Shown here: piece by piece, positions 35,897-44,828 of the stretch | Layout of the letters: every line of letters begins with the position of its first letter | Position numbering within the stretch: position 1 is the stretch's first letter | Assembly (NCBI RefSeq): GCF_016592555.1 | Contig: NZ_AP014546.1 | Span: 1,870,501 to 1,934,500, forward strand | DNA length: 64,000 nt | Origin: Neptunomonas japonica JAMM 1380 | GTDB taxonomy: Bacteria > Pseudomonadota > Gammaproteobacteria > Pseudomonadales > Balneatricaceae | Reading direction: 5' to 3' | The notes under the pieces: generated by a model | Database searches by the model: none | What the model was told of the DNA's origin: nothing | The model's input: only the letters and a program-made list of their open reading frames with translations | Position numbers and translations under genes: made by a program

Positions 35897-36862
35897 TCAT
35901 GCTCGAAGGGCTGTCTGTTTAACAGAAATACTAAGCGCTTCAACATAAGCTGGTAAGGGGGCTTCCTGAAAGTATTGGGTGGCTCTCTTAAGTAACTCTT
36001 CTCCTGCGGGCCCGATTGAGCGTCCCTTTCGTGTAATCAAGCATAATTCTCTACGTAATACGGGCTCACTTAACGGTTTAAATACGAGCGAGTGAAAAGC
36101 CGGTGTGCTGGCTGCTAATGCTGGAAGAATACTAATACCAATACCATTTTGGATGAGTGATGCCAGAGTTGCAGGTGTGGAGGCTTCAATGAGAGAGTTT
36201 TCTAATATAAAAGGGATTTTCTTTTCACTTATGCATTTCTCCAGTTGAATACGAATACCGTTTTCAACAGAGAGCATGCTTAGTGAGCGTTGCTTAAGGT
36301 CATTCCAGCACAATGTATCAGCCATGATGAGTGGGTCGTCATGGGTCATGACCACACCGTAGCGGTCCTGTAGGATGGGCTGGTAGAGTAGCTCTGGATG
36401 TGCGGATCTATTCCCGCCTATACCAAAATCCACAATATTGTTAATCACATTCTCTTCAATACCGCTGGCGCCTTCTTCTTTCAAGGATATTCCAATGTTA
36501 GGGAATGCTTGTCTATACGTTTTTATGACGGGTGGCAGAAGGCTGTTGAGTACAGAGGGAGATGCGGCAATACCAATATGTCCCCGCTGTTGTTGTGCAC
36601 TGGCTCTTAAATCATTAATCGCTGTATCAAAATCAGAAATAAGGCGTTCAGCAACCGGATAAAAACGTTCACCATCACGGGTTAGGTTAACGCGTCGTGT
36701 GGTGCGATCAAATAACTGAAGAGCGACTTGTGCTTCTAGCTGCTTGATTGTCGCAGTAAGTGTTGATTGAGTCACATGCAGGTGTTCTGCGGCATGTGTA
36801 AAACTACCGTGTCGAGATACCTCTATGAAGGCATTAAGATGTCGATAAGAGATATTATTCAT
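35897..36862 (-). CDS. LysR-family regulator divergent from the YdiJ-type oxidoreductase gene
   Basis: LTTR of 321 residues: HTH (FTHAAEHLHVTQSTLTATIKQLEA, residues 18-41) and a LysR substrate domain from about residue 90 (GHIGIAASPSVLNSLLPP). The start is 92 bp from the oxidoreductase start on the opposite strand, and a 12-bp palindrome lies between. It therefore probably controls that gene. The effector could be a 2-hydroxyacid, which is inference. Confidence 0.9.
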   Translation of the reverse strand: MNNISYRHLNAFIEVSRHGSFTHAAEHLHVTQSTLTATIKQLEAQVALQLFDRTTRRVNLTRDGERFYPVAERLISDFDTAINDLRASAQQQRGHIGIAASPSVLNSLLPPVIKTYRQAFPNIGISLKEEGASGIEENVINNIVDFGIGGNRSAHPELLYQPILQDRYGVVMTHDDPLIMADTLCWNDLKQRSLSMLSVENGIRIQLEKCISEKKIPFILENSLIEASTPATLASLIQNGIGISILPALAASTPAFHSLVFKPLSEPVLRRELCLITRKGRSIGPAGEELLKRATQYFQEAPLPAYVEALSISVKQTALRA

Positions 36863-36897
36863 AATTTTCGATTAATTAATTAAATTTTATCGTTTGA

Positions 36898-36909
36898 ATG
36901 ATTAATCAT
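36898..36909. promoter_or_regulatory. Palindrome in the LysR/oxidoreductase divergent promoter
   Basis: ATGATTAATCAT is a perfect 12-bp palindrome centred between the two starts. A TTAATTAATTAA element lies about 30 bases to the left. LTTRs bind such interrupted AT-rich dyads, so it is a candidate autoregulatory site. Confidence 0.45.
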
Positions 36910-36954
36910 GATTCTGCATCATAGCGCCTTTAATAACAAATTAGATGATTAGAC

Positions 36955-39900
36955 ATGATCCCACGCATTTCTACTGTAGAGACAACACAAGCGCACTACG
37001 TATCTTTTATAGAGGCCTTGCAGGCAAAAGGTTTTGCGGGGGAGCTTAATCAGGATTATGCCAACCGTATCGCATTATCGACGGATAACAGTATTTACCA
37101 ATTGTTACCTCAAGGTGTGTTGTACCCAAAAACACTGGATGATTTGGTACTTATTGCTGAGCTGAGTGCGCAAGCAGCATTCTCCCAAGTAACGCTAACA
37201 CCTCGCGGTGGTGGTACAGGTACGAATGGCCAGTCATTGACCGACGGCTTGATTGTTGATGTTTCTAAGCATATGAACGGTATTTTAGAAATTAACGAGC
37301 AAGAGCGTTGGGTTCGTGTTCAGGGAGGCGTGGTTAAGGATCAGCTAAATGCAGCGCTTAAACCCTACGGGTTGTTTTTTGCTCCTGAACTGTCAACCAG
37401 TAACCGTGCAACCGTTGGCGGGATGATCAATACTGATGCGAGTGGCCAGGGTAGCTGCCTCTACGGTAAAACGCGTGATCATGTTTTAGAATTAAAAAGT
37501 GTATTGCTCGATGGTACTGTTTGGAATTCAGCGCCACTTGACGAAGATGAGCTTGAAAAGCTAAAACTTCGTGAAGATAGAGTCGGTGAGATTCATCGGC
37601 TGGTGGATGATATTCATAGCACTAAAAAAGAGTTAATTGATGCTAAATTTCCAACATTAAACCGCTGCCTTACAGGTTATGATCTTGCTCATATCCGTAA
37701 TGAGTCAGGGCGTTTTAATCTTAACTCTGTGTTATGCGGTGGTGAAGGCTCGCTGGCATTTATTGCTGAAGCTAAACTTAATGTTTTGCCTATCCCAAAA
37801 TTTGCCGCTCTAGTGAATGTTAAATACGATAGTTTTGAGAGTTCGCTGCGCGATGCAAAAGCGTTAATGGATTGGGAGCCTACGTCCATAGAAACAATTG
37901 ACTCTAAAGTACTCAATCTGGCAATGGGTGACATTGTTTGGGATACGGTTAAAGACTATTTCCCAGAAAAAGAGGGCGATCCGGATACGCTCGGAATAAA
38001 CCTTGTTGAGTACACTGCAGATGATGAGTCTGTTCTACAAGCGCGTGTTAACAAGCTGACCCAGCATTTAGAGAAGGTTGCAGGAGAGCCAGGTAAAAGT
38101 TTTGGTTTTAGCGTGGTATACGGTGGCGCTGAAATTAACAAAGTATGGGGAATGCGTAAGAAAGCTGTTGGCTTGCTGGGGAATGCGCAAGGGCAAGAAC
38201 GCCCGATTCCTTTTGTAGAAGATACCGCTGTACCTCCTGAGAACCTTGCTGACTTTATTATGGAGTTTCGGGCAGTACTGGATAGCCATGGCTTAGCTTA
38301 TGGTATGTTTGGACATGTTGACGCAGGTGTTTTACATGTACGCCCAGCCATTGATATGAAAGATGAAGCGCAGGAATCAATGATTAGAGAAATCACTGAT
38401 CAGGTGGTTGCTCTTACTCAAAAATATAATGGTTTGTTATGGGGAGAGCATGGTAAAGGAGTACGTTCTGAATACTCACCTGCATTTTTTGGTGAACTGT
38501 ATGTTGAACTGCAGCGAATTAAAGGCGTATTTGATCCGCATAACCAGCTAAATCCTGGGAAGATTGCTACTCCTGTTGTTGGTGGTGCTGAGCTTCTAAA
38601 AATTGATGCTGTGCAGACGCGCGGCCAATTGGACCGTCAGATCTCTGCTAAAACACGCGATACTTACAATTCAGCAATGTTCTGCAACGGTAATGGTGCG
38701 TGTTACAACTACGATCCTAAAGATGCGATGTGCCCTTCGTGGAAAGGCACTCGTGAACGTATACACTCACCTAAAGGGCGCGCATCACTCATTAGAGAAT
38801 GGTTACGTTTAATGTCTTCACAGGGGGTCGATTTAACAGAAGAAAGTAGCCGTATTAAATCCACAAGCTATATCAAATCCTTGCCTGGGAAAATTAAAAA
38901 TACTCTCAAAAAACAAAAGGGTGAATACGACTATTCACATGAAGTCCACGAAGCAATGATGGGCTGTTTGGCGTGTAAATCTTGTGTTGGTCAGTGCCCC
39001 ATTAAGGTTAATGTTCCTGACTTTAGAGCACGCTTCTTAGAAGTTTACTACAGCCGTTATTTACGCCCAGCTAAAGATTATATGGTCGGTAGTCTTGAGT
39101 TTATGGTGCCCGCATTATCTAAGTTTCCTGCTCCTTATAATTGGGCGATGCAAAATAAAGTCATGAAACGCGTGTTCAAGCAATACGTGGGCATGGTCGA
39201 TAGTCCTACCATTTGTAAACATACATTAGTGAAAGGTCTTAAAGAAAGGGGGGTAGAATTTGCCAGCGTTGAGATCATCAGTGGTATGGCAACTAAGCAG
39301 CGAGAAAAATCGGTCATTATTGTGCAAGATGCCTTCACTAGCTTTTTCGAGACGCAGTTAGTGTTGGACATAATCGACCTGCTCAATGAGCTAGGCTTCA
39401 CGGTGATGGTTGCGCCGTTTATGCCTAACGGCAAACCATTGCATGTGCATGGCTTTATGAAATCCTTTGAAAAGGCAGCAAGTAAAAACATATCAATGTT
39501 ACGTGCATTAGGACAGACCGGTGTGCCTTTGGTTGGAATCGATCCATCAATGACCCTTACGTATAGGCAGGAGTACGCACAAGTTGCTGATCGCTTGCCA
39601 ACGGTAAACCTAATCCAAGAGTGGTTAGCGACTCAGCAAGAGGCTGTCGCAACTAAAGCCTCTAAGTTACCAGCCCACTCTTATAAGTTGCTGGCTCATT
39701 GCACTGAAAAAACCTCTGCAGCGGCTTCAATCAAACTGTGGCAGCAGATCTATGCCGCTCTTGGCCAAAGTCTAGAGGTTCAGGCTGTTGGTTGTTGTGG
39801 TATGTCAGGGACTTATGGCCATGAAGCTGAAAATTTAGAAACATCAAAAACAATTTATGACTTGAGCTGGCGCGATGTTGTTAATGCGGATGAAAACAAA

Positions 39901-40014
39901 GGGAAGTTGGTTGCTAGTGGATACTCATGCCGTAGTCAGGTGAAGCGTATGGATGATCAGAAAATTCCTCATCCAGCACAGGCTTTGCTAGATTTGGTGC
40001 GTGCAAATCGCTAG
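36955..40014 (+). CDS. ydiJ: YdiJ-type FAD-linked oxidase with Fe-S domain (D-2-hydroxyglutarate dehydrogenase-like)
   Basis: Large oxidoreductase of 1019 residues, the length of E. coli YdiJ. The N-terminal FAD-binding (PCMH) domain has TPRGGGTGTNGQSL near residue 82 and VGGMINTDASGQGS. The FAD-oxidase C domain ends with LWGEHGKGVRSEYSPAFFG and FDPHNQLNPGK. The C-terminal part is a ferredoxin module with CLACKSCVGQCPIKVN (about residue 665), then a GlpC-like CCG domain with GCCGMSGTYGHE. YdiJ homologues have been reported to oxidise D-2-hydroxyglutarate. It is under a divergent LysR. Confidence 0.93.
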   Translation: MIPRISTVETTQAHYVSFIEALQAKGFAGELNQDYANRIALSTDNSIYQLLPQGVLYPKTLDDLVLIAELSAQAAFSQVTLTPRGGGTGTNGQSLTDGLIVDVSKHMNGILEINEQERWVRVQGGVVKDQLNAALKPYGLFFAPELSTSNRATVGGMINTDASGQGSCLYGKTRDHVLELKSVLLDGTVWNSAPLDEDELEKLKLREDRVGEIHRLVDDIHSTKKELIDAKFPTLNRCLTGYDLAHIRNESGRFNLNSVLCGGEGSLAFIAEAKLNVLPIPKFAALVNVKYDSFESSLRDAKALMDWEPTSIETIDSKVLNLAMGDIVWDTVKDYFPEKEGDPDTLGINLVEYTADDESVLQARVNKLTQHLEKVAGEPGKSFGFSVVYGGAEINKVWGMRKKAVGLLGNAQGQERPIPFVEDTAVPPENLADFIMEFRAVLDSHGLAYGMFGHVDAGVLHVRPAIDMKDEAQESMIREITDQVVALTQKYNGLLWGEHGKGVRSEYSPAFFGELYVELQRIKGVFDPHNQLNPGKIATPVVGGAELLKIDAVQTRGQLDRQISAKTRDTYNSAMFCNGNGACYNYDPKDAMCPSWKGTRERIHSPKGRASLIREWLRLMSSQGVDLTEESSRIKSTSYIKSLPGKIKNTLKKQKGEYDYSHEVHEAMMGCLACKSCVGQCPIKVNVPDFRARFLEVYYSRYLRPAKDYMVGSLEFMVPALSKFPAPYNWAMQNKVMKRVFKQYVGMVDSPTICKHTLVKGLKERGVEFASVEIISGMATKQREKSVIIVQDAFTSFFETQLVLDIIDLLNELGFTVMVAPFMPNGKPLHVHGFMKSFEKAASKNISMLRALGQTGVPLVGIDPSMTLTYRQEYAQVADRLPTVNLIQEWLATQQEAVATKASKLPAHSYKLLAHCTEKTSAAASIKLWQQIYAALGQSLEVQAVGCCGMSGTYGHEAENLETSKTIYDLSWRDVVNADENKGKLVASGYSCRSQVKRMDDQKIPHPAQALLDLVRANR

Positions 40015-40069
40015 CTGAGTACTGTCGGTTTTTTTAGGTTAGGCGATATGGTAAGCGAAGCCGTTTATA

Positions 40070-40096
40070 TAAAAAAAGGGCCCTTAGAAAGGGCCC
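40070..40096 (-). terminator. Terminator of the DUF5610-like gene
   Basis: Perfect 8-bp stem GGGCCCTT (40078-40085)/AAGGGCCC (40089-40096) with a 3-base loop. On the minus strand it is followed by TTTTTTT. Confidence 0.88.
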
Positions 40097-40143
40097 CGAA
40101 AATTGAAAGATGGATAGGTATCTTTCAGTGATGACAATCTAAG

Positions 40144-41286
40144 CTAATTATCTTGTACTGCTGCCGTTTGTTGGCTGGCCAGCAGGTTGTTCATGCTATC
40201 TAGGTTGGCGTCATATCTTGCTTTTTCTGGCTCGTTTGAATCTTTATATCTAATGTCTTGTGTCACTAGAGTTGAGAGCATTTCTCGACTAAAACTTGAT
40301 GCATCCTGTATAAAGCCCAGTCCTGGTCTATCAGCAGCGCCGTGCATGTTTTGCATCATATGCCCTAGGCGTTTTCCTGGGTTCATGCCAGGGCTATCAA
40401 GGTTCTCGACTTCAGAATACTTAGCGACAGCAGTATGTTGTTCTGATTGCGTTAAACGAAGGTTCATGGACGCGAGTTCTGTTTTATCCATACGAAACTC
40501 GCTAGCCATATCAAAGGCTTTTTGCACGTCGCCATCAAAAAACTCATTTGAAATTTCATTCACATCTTTTATTAAGTCTTGCAGAGCATCAATCTCATCG
40601 TTATCGAGGTCGCCTTCAACAGAGAACTGATACGCGCTGCTTTCGCTACGACTAATATTGAAAAGTGACTGCGTATTACCCTGTTGATCCTTTTCAATCC
40701 CAAAGGAACTTTCATATTCGCTGTTTTTAGCGAAGTTGATGGTGACTTCATCGCCATCTTGGGTTTTTACTTTCAGTGATAATGTTTCTGCTTCCTGATA
40801 GCGCTCAGCAGCTATTAAGCGAGATACTTGTGCATCTTCAGGTGTTTTTTGTCCTGATTCTATCGCACTAAGCGCATCCAGTGTTTTCTCTTCGGTGAGA
40901 TCAATATTTGCTGTGACAGAGTCACTCAATGCGCCTAAACCATCGAGAATTTCGCGTGCTTCAGAAAAACCTTTCTTAACGCCGTCTACGGCAGCGTTAT
41001 ACATCTTTTGTATATCTTCTTCTGAGCGACCATTACGGCGTGCTGCTTCCAAACCCTGAGCGACAAAATCGCCAATACGACTGGCGACTTTCTCCGGAGA
41101 GAAATCATCCGCACTCATGCTTTTAAGATCGCCACCACTCATGCCTGGTATATTGCTAGCCAGCCGGTTTAATACGGTATCTTGGCTAGCCGCTTCCGAA
41201 GTCTTTCCATTAGAGGTGGCGTGTTGAAAGCTTGTTTGTGAGCTTTGCTGTGTAAATGAAGAATGAGAGTACAGAGTGCCAATCAT
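40144..41286 (-). CDS. DUF5610-like protein
   Basis: Acidic, soluble-looking protein of 380 residues, without a signal peptide or membrane segment. The N terminus is Ser/Gln-rich; the recognisable core SPEKVASRIGDFVAQGLEAARRNGRS...GVKKGFSEAREILDGLG (about residues 64-125) matches what I recall of DUF5610, found in marine gammaproteobacteria. The rest is mixed alpha/beta with no motif. It has its own terminator. Function unknown; not linked to flanking genes. Confidence 0.65.
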   Translation of the reverse strand: MIGTLYSHSSFTQQSSQTSFQHATSNGKTSEAASQDTVLNRLASNIPGMSGGDLKSMSADDFSPEKVASRIGDFVAQGLEAARRNGRSEEDIQKMYNAAVDGVKKGFSEAREILDGLGALSDSVTANIDLTEEKTLDALSAIESGQKTPEDAQVSRLIAAERYQEAETLSLKVKTQDGDEVTINFAKNSEYESSFGIEKDQQGNTQSLFNISRSESSAYQFSVEGDLDNDEIDALQDLIKDVNEISNEFFDGDVQKAFDMASEFRMDKTELASMNLRLTQSEQHTAVAKYSEVENLDSPGMNPGKRLGHMMQNMHGAADRPGLGFIQDASSFSREMLSTLVTQDIRYKDSNEPEKARYDANLDSMNNLLASQQTAAVQDN

Positions 41287-41518
41287 GTTGGGCCTCCGGT
41301 TATTAGTCGGTTATAGCTATTTATATCGACTTATTTTAGTAGAACTTTAGAAAATAGTGGGTGAATTGAATAAGTTTTACGTTGCTGGCCGTGAAAAATA
41401 GAATGTTTTATTTTCAATATCATAAAATCACTCTATTTATCATAGTAGTAGTGTAAATAGCGCATAGCAGCTTAAAATAGAGTCATTATTAGTTGGATCA
41501 TGAAAATGGTTAAAGGAG

Positions 41519-42013
41519 ATGAGTGTGGAAGATTTATTACCAGAGTTGTGTGACCAGTTCCCTGAGCAGGTTCAAGTGGTTGAGCCCATGTTCGGCAATT
41601 TCGGCGGCCGTGAAGCTTTTGGTGGTGAAATTGTCACACTAAAAGCATTTGAGGATAATTCCTTGGTTCGTGAACAAGTTGCGTTACCTGGTGAAGGTAA
41701 GGTTCTCGTGGTTGATGGCGGTGGTTCTATGCGCCGTGCGATGTTAGGCGATATGCTGGCTGAGAAAGCAGAAAAAAATGGATGGGAAGGCATTATTATT
41801 TATGGCTGCATCCGTGATGTAAATGCTATTAGCGGATTAGACTTGGGTGTACAAGCGCTAGGTTCACATCCAATGAAAACGGATAAGCGTGGTTTAGGTG
41901 ACTTAAATGTAGATGTTACTTTTGGTGGCGTTACTTTCAAGCCAGGTCACTACGTTTATGCTGATAATAATGGTGTTCTGATTTCAGCGGTTAAACTAGA
42001 GCTCGCTGATTAA
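41519..42013 (+). CDS. rraA: RraA-family protein (regulator of ribonuclease activity A)
   Basis: Protein of 164 residues in the RraA/HMG-aldolase fold. It aligns with E. coli RraA along its length: [89 protein letters not shown]. In E. coli it binds RNase E and inhibits the degradosome; related proteins are 4-hydroxy-4-methyl-2-oxoglutarate aldolases. The start could also be a GTG at 41525, where the AAAGGAG spacing is better. Confidence 0.92.
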   Translation: MSVEDLLPELCDQFPEQVQVVEPMFGNFGGREAFGGEIVTLKAFEDNSLVREQVALPGEGKVLVVDGGGSMRRAMLGDMLAEKAEKNGWEGIIIYGCIRDVNAISGLDLGVQALGSHPMKTDKRGLGDLNVDVTFGGVTFKPGHYVYADNNGVLISAVKLELAD

Positions 42014-42026
42014 CATTGCTTGATTA

Positions 42027-42230
42027 TTAAGAAAGCCCCATGGCCATGCTGATATAAAGCTTGGCCATGATTCCAAATACACTTGCACCACTAATCAACC
42101 CAAGAAAAATTAGTTTACCTTCACGTGATGCTTTCGAGTCATTAGACACTGTCCAGACAGACCAAAATTTAAATAAGATCATTCCTGTCACGCAAATTAT
42201 TACAAATATTTCAGAATCAAAAATGCTCAT
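42027..42230 (-). CDS. Small hypothetical membrane protein
   Basis: Protein of 67 residues from the start at 42230 (MSIFDSEIFVIICV), preceded by GAGATGGGA. Two hydrophobic segments (about 7-26 and 41-63) flank a polar loop DSKASREGK. It converges on rraA with a 13-base gap. No family recognised; the membrane pattern and ribosome site support coding. Confidence 0.55.
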   Translation of the reverse strand: MSIFDSEIFVIICVTGMILFKFWSVWTVSNDSKASREGKLIFLGLISGASVFGIMAKLYISMAMGLS

Positions 42231-42315
42231 TATTCCCATCTCTTAAAATGTATTTGATATATACCTATTATTCATATATAAAATATATTGTAAATACATT
42301 TTATGGAATACGATC

Positions 42316-42522
42316 ATGAATAAAAGTGAAAGAGATGAATTACACCGTGTGTGGATGGAGGTAACAGGTAGTGCCGTAAAGGCACTTCATCGGGCAGATG
42401 GCTATAAAGGGAGTCTTAATAAAGAAGAGGAAGGAGGGGCTTTAATTAGGCCGAACTTATTAGTTGAACTGAACGTAGCTGTTAAGAATCAGCTACGGAA
42501 TTTGCCAAGTCAGAACCAATAA
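42316..42522 (+). CDS. Small hypothetical protein with a 3' end inside the Rrf2-derived repeat
   Basis: Open frame of 68 codons (MNKSERDELHRVWMEV...). The first 40 residues are charged and helix-like. From base 42440 the frame runs antisense through the left copy of the Rrf2-gene repeat, so about 27 C-terminal residues derive from that sequence and the native end may have been replaced. The ribosome site is weak. A real but chimeric small gene or a chance frame are both possible. Confidence 0.35.
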   Translation: MNKSERDELHRVWMEVTGSAVKALHRADGYKGSLNKEEEGGALIRPNLLVELNVAVKNQLRNLPSQNQ

Positions 42523-42665
42523 GACCGCGCTGCATAGGTTTGTTGGAAATTAAATCAGCTAATGTATGTTATTTGAGTACTGCCATGAAGCGCGTTTTGC
42601 TTTGTTCAGGACTGGTTGTAAAGTACATGAACAACTTTGCGTAGATGTTCAATGGAGATGTCATA
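42440..42665 (+). repeat. Left direct repeat of the TRAP island (partial Rrf2 gene copy)
   Basis: Block 1, 42440-42626, matches 50054-50241 with about 12 mismatches and one 1-base gap by hand alignment (about 93% identity). Block 2, 42627-42665, matches 50408-50446 with one mismatch. The two blocks are fused here; 166 bases between them in the right copy are missing. Both copies have the same orientation and bracket the TRAP/UxaA genes. Confidence 0.93.
42482..42665 (-). pseudogene. Decayed 3' remnant of the Rrf2/NsrR-like regulator gene
   Basis: The minus strand retains the last codons and stop (42482-42484) of the regulator encoded intact at 50096-50545. It has a one-base deletion near 42590 and an internal deletion of 166 bases, not a multiple of three, that removes the cysteine cluster. 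The N-terminal third is not recognisable beyond 42665. It cannot make a functional protein. Confidence 0.88.
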
Positions 42666-42681
42666 TCACTAAGTTTTTCAA

Positions 42682-42713
42682 AGCGGCTCGTCAAAGAAAT
42701 GATTCAAGCCGCT
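42682..42713 (-). terminator. Candidate terminator of the TRAP transporter operon
   Basis: Perfect 7-bp inverted repeat AGCGGCT/AGCCGCT with an 18-base spacer. On the minus strand it lies 38 bases after the large-permease stop and is followed by TTGAAAAAC, so the T-run is poor. Confidence 0.45.
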
Positions 42714-42750
42714 ATCTAAACAAGCCCTGTACCGTACTCTCAGGCCTCCA

Positions 42751-44133
42751 CTAATATGCCATTGCGGGTAGCCAGGTTACCAATGATGGATTGAATAAAA
42801 TGATCAGCAGAGCCACAACCTGAATAATAATAAAGGGGATTACGCCTTTATATAAATCCATAAGCGTTACGTCTGGAGGACAAACACCTTTTAAGTAGAA
42901 CAATGCAAAGCCAACAGGAGGGGTTAGGAACGAGGTCTGTAGGGTCACCGCAACAAGCATAACAAACCAAACCAGCTGAGGATTATCCACAGAACCATAA
43001 CCATTAACATCTAAGCTGAGTCCTGAAATAATTGGAGCCAATAGTGGAAGGATGATTAAAGTAATTTCTATCCAATCTAAGACAAAACCTAATAAAAAAA
43101 CGACCGCTAAAATAATAAAAATGGTTTCATAGTCACCTACATTCAAAGAAGAGAAAGCAGACTCGATTAGCTCATCACCCCCTAGTTCCCTCATAACCAA
43201 AGCAAAACAGGTGGCTCCCAAGATAATTGCAAAAATATAAGCCGTATTGTTGAAAGTAGATCGGAGTACTTCGATAAAAACAGAAGTGTTTAGCTTTTTA
43301 TTAACAGCGGCCAAAGCTAGCGCACCTAATGCGCCCACCCCTGAAGCTTCAGTAGGAGTCGCAATACCTGAAAAAACTGATCCTAATACAGCAAAAACAA
43401 GAGTCAATGGCGGTATTATTGCTTTAACTAAATCCCAAACTAATGCCCACTCCATTGGAGGCTGGTTAGAGCTTAATGGAACTAATGTGGGCTTAAAGAA
43501 ACCAATCAAAACGATGTAAATAACATAAAGTGACCCTAATAGAAGGCCAGGAAACACTGCTCCCATAAATAAATCACCAACGGACAGGCTAAGCTGGTCG
43601 GCCATTATAACGAGCATAATACTAGGCGGTATTAAGATGCCAAGTGTGCCAGCGCCACATATAGTTCCTAAAGCTAGAGGCTTGTTATAACCCTGTTTAA
43701 GCATAATAGGTAGAGACATTAACCCCAATAGAACAACGGACGCACCAATTATTCCTGTAGCTGCTGCTAGAATCATCCCAAGTAAAGTAACAGTTATTGC
43801 TAGTCCTCCATGAAGTTTGCCAAAAACTCGCTGCATAGAAAGCATTAGTCGTTCTGCTACACCGGATTTATCAAGCATAAGCCCCATAAAGATGAACATG
43901 GGAAGGGCAACAAGCACCCAATTATCCATAATTTTATAGATACGATTAACGACAATCCCAAGTGTTAAGTAATCAAGCCCTGTCGTTGCATCTAAATACA
44001 TATCTGCAAAATAACCAATACCAGCAAAAATGACTCCAATACCAGCTAAAACAAACGCAACAGGTATACCAGAGAACAAAAACAAGACGAAGCTAGCAAA
44101 CATGCATATGACTAAAATTTCATTAATTTCCAC
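42751..44133 (-). CDS. TRAP transporter large permease subunit (DctM family)
   Basis: Inner-membrane protein of 460 residues with about 12-13 hydrophobic segments. It shows DctM features: FLFSGIPVAFVLAGIG near residue 20, VALPMFIFMGLMLDKSG, GTICGAGTLGILIPPSIMLVI near residue 160, and SGVGALGALALA. It is the sodium- or proton-coupled channel subunit of a tripartite importer. It overlaps the small permease gene by 11 bp and is last in a three-gene minus-strand operon within the repeat-bounded island. Confidence 0.95.
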   Translation of the reverse strand: MEINEILVICMFASFVLFLFSGIPVAFVLAGIGVIFAGIGYFADMYLDATTGLDYLTLGIVVNRIYKIMDNWVLVALPMFIFMGLMLDKSGVAERLMLSMQRVFGKLHGGLAITVTLLGMILAAATGIIGASVVLLGLMSLPIMLKQGYNKPLALGTICGAGTLGILIPPSIMLVIMADQLSLSVGDLFMGAVFPGLLLGSLYVIYIVLIGFFKPTLVPLSSNQPPMEWALVWDLVKAIIPPLTLVFAVLGSVFSGIATPTEASGVGALGALALAAVNKKLNTSVFIEVLRSTFNNTAYIFAIILGATCFALVMRELGGDELIESAFSSLNVGDYETIFIILAVVFLLGFVLDWIEITLIILPLLAPIISGLSLDVNGYGSVDNPQLVWFVMLVAVTLQTSFLTPPVGFALFYLKGVCPPDVTLMDLYKGVIPFIIIQVVALLIILFNPSLVTWLPAMAY

Positions 44134-44719
44134 TTTTTAATCCTCGATAAATTACAACAACATCGCGAATCAGGCGGGATACTGATGCTAACGTTAAGAG
44201 AATAAAACTGAGAGGTATAACAGACTTAATAAGCCAGCGGGCAGGAAGCCCAAGTGGGGCGTCTGAGCTTTCATTCACGCGCCACGAATCAGCTACAAAA
44301 TCAAGGCTCTGATCGATAACGACAAAGCAAAAAGGTAGGATAAAAAACATAATGCCAAAGATATCTATACAGCGCTTAGTCGTATCAGAAAATCTTGCAT
44401 GTAAAATATCAACTCGGATGTGCGCATTATTGATTTGAGCGTATGATACGCCAAACATCACCCCAATGGCATAAAGGTGCCATTGCAGCTCTTCTAAAAC
44501 GATCAGACTATTATTAAAGCCATATCTCAAAACTACTTGAAGGATAATGCAGCCAATCAGTACAGCATTACACCAACAGAAGATATGACAAAACCAACGT
44601 ATGAACTTGTCTAATTGATCTGAGATCCAAACATGAGCAACATCCTGTTGCTTTTCTATGCCTTCCATCGTTTCAAGCAGCCGAAGATCATCCAGCTCAT
44701 TATTATCTTGTTTGCTCAT
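44123..44719 (-). CDS. TRAP transporter small permease subunit (DctQ family)
   Basis: Membrane protein of 198 residues with four hydrophobic segments. The DctQ signature region is visible as LVLEELQWHLYAIGVMFGVSYAQINNAHIRVDIL near residues 78-111. The N terminus (about 45 residues, acidic, with a D/E-rich start) is longer than typical. It is in the middle of the TRAP operon and overlaps the large permease gene. Confidence 0.93.
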   Translation of the reverse strand: MSKQDNNELDDLRLLETMEGIEKQQDVAHVWISDQLDKFIRWFCHIFCWCNAVLIGCIILQVVLRYGFNNSLIVLEELQWHLYAIGVMFGVSYAQINNAHIRVDILHARFSDTTKRCIDIFGIMFFILPFCFVVIDQSLDFVADSWRVNESSDAPLGLPARWLIKSVIPLSFILLTLASVSRLIRDVVVIYRGLKSGN

Positions 44720-44828
44720 TTTTCAGCTCCAAGTACTACAAACTTGAGACACTTAATTTAGCTTATTTAAGTACAGTTCAGAGGTAATGCCACAATGGGA
44801 ATCACCTCTGAACGGTTACATTTACAGC

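Noticed and set aside
36955-40014. Glycolate oxidase or lactate dehydrogenase assignment
   Set aside because: The FAD-oxidase plus C-terminal ferredoxin/CCG module in a single 1019-residue chain is the YdiJ layout; glycolate oxidase is split into separate subunits.
42566-42754. Open frame of 62 codons on the plus strand between the Rrf2 remnant and the TRAP permease gene
   Set aside because: It overlaps the degraded repeat and the permease 3' end and lacks a ribosome site.
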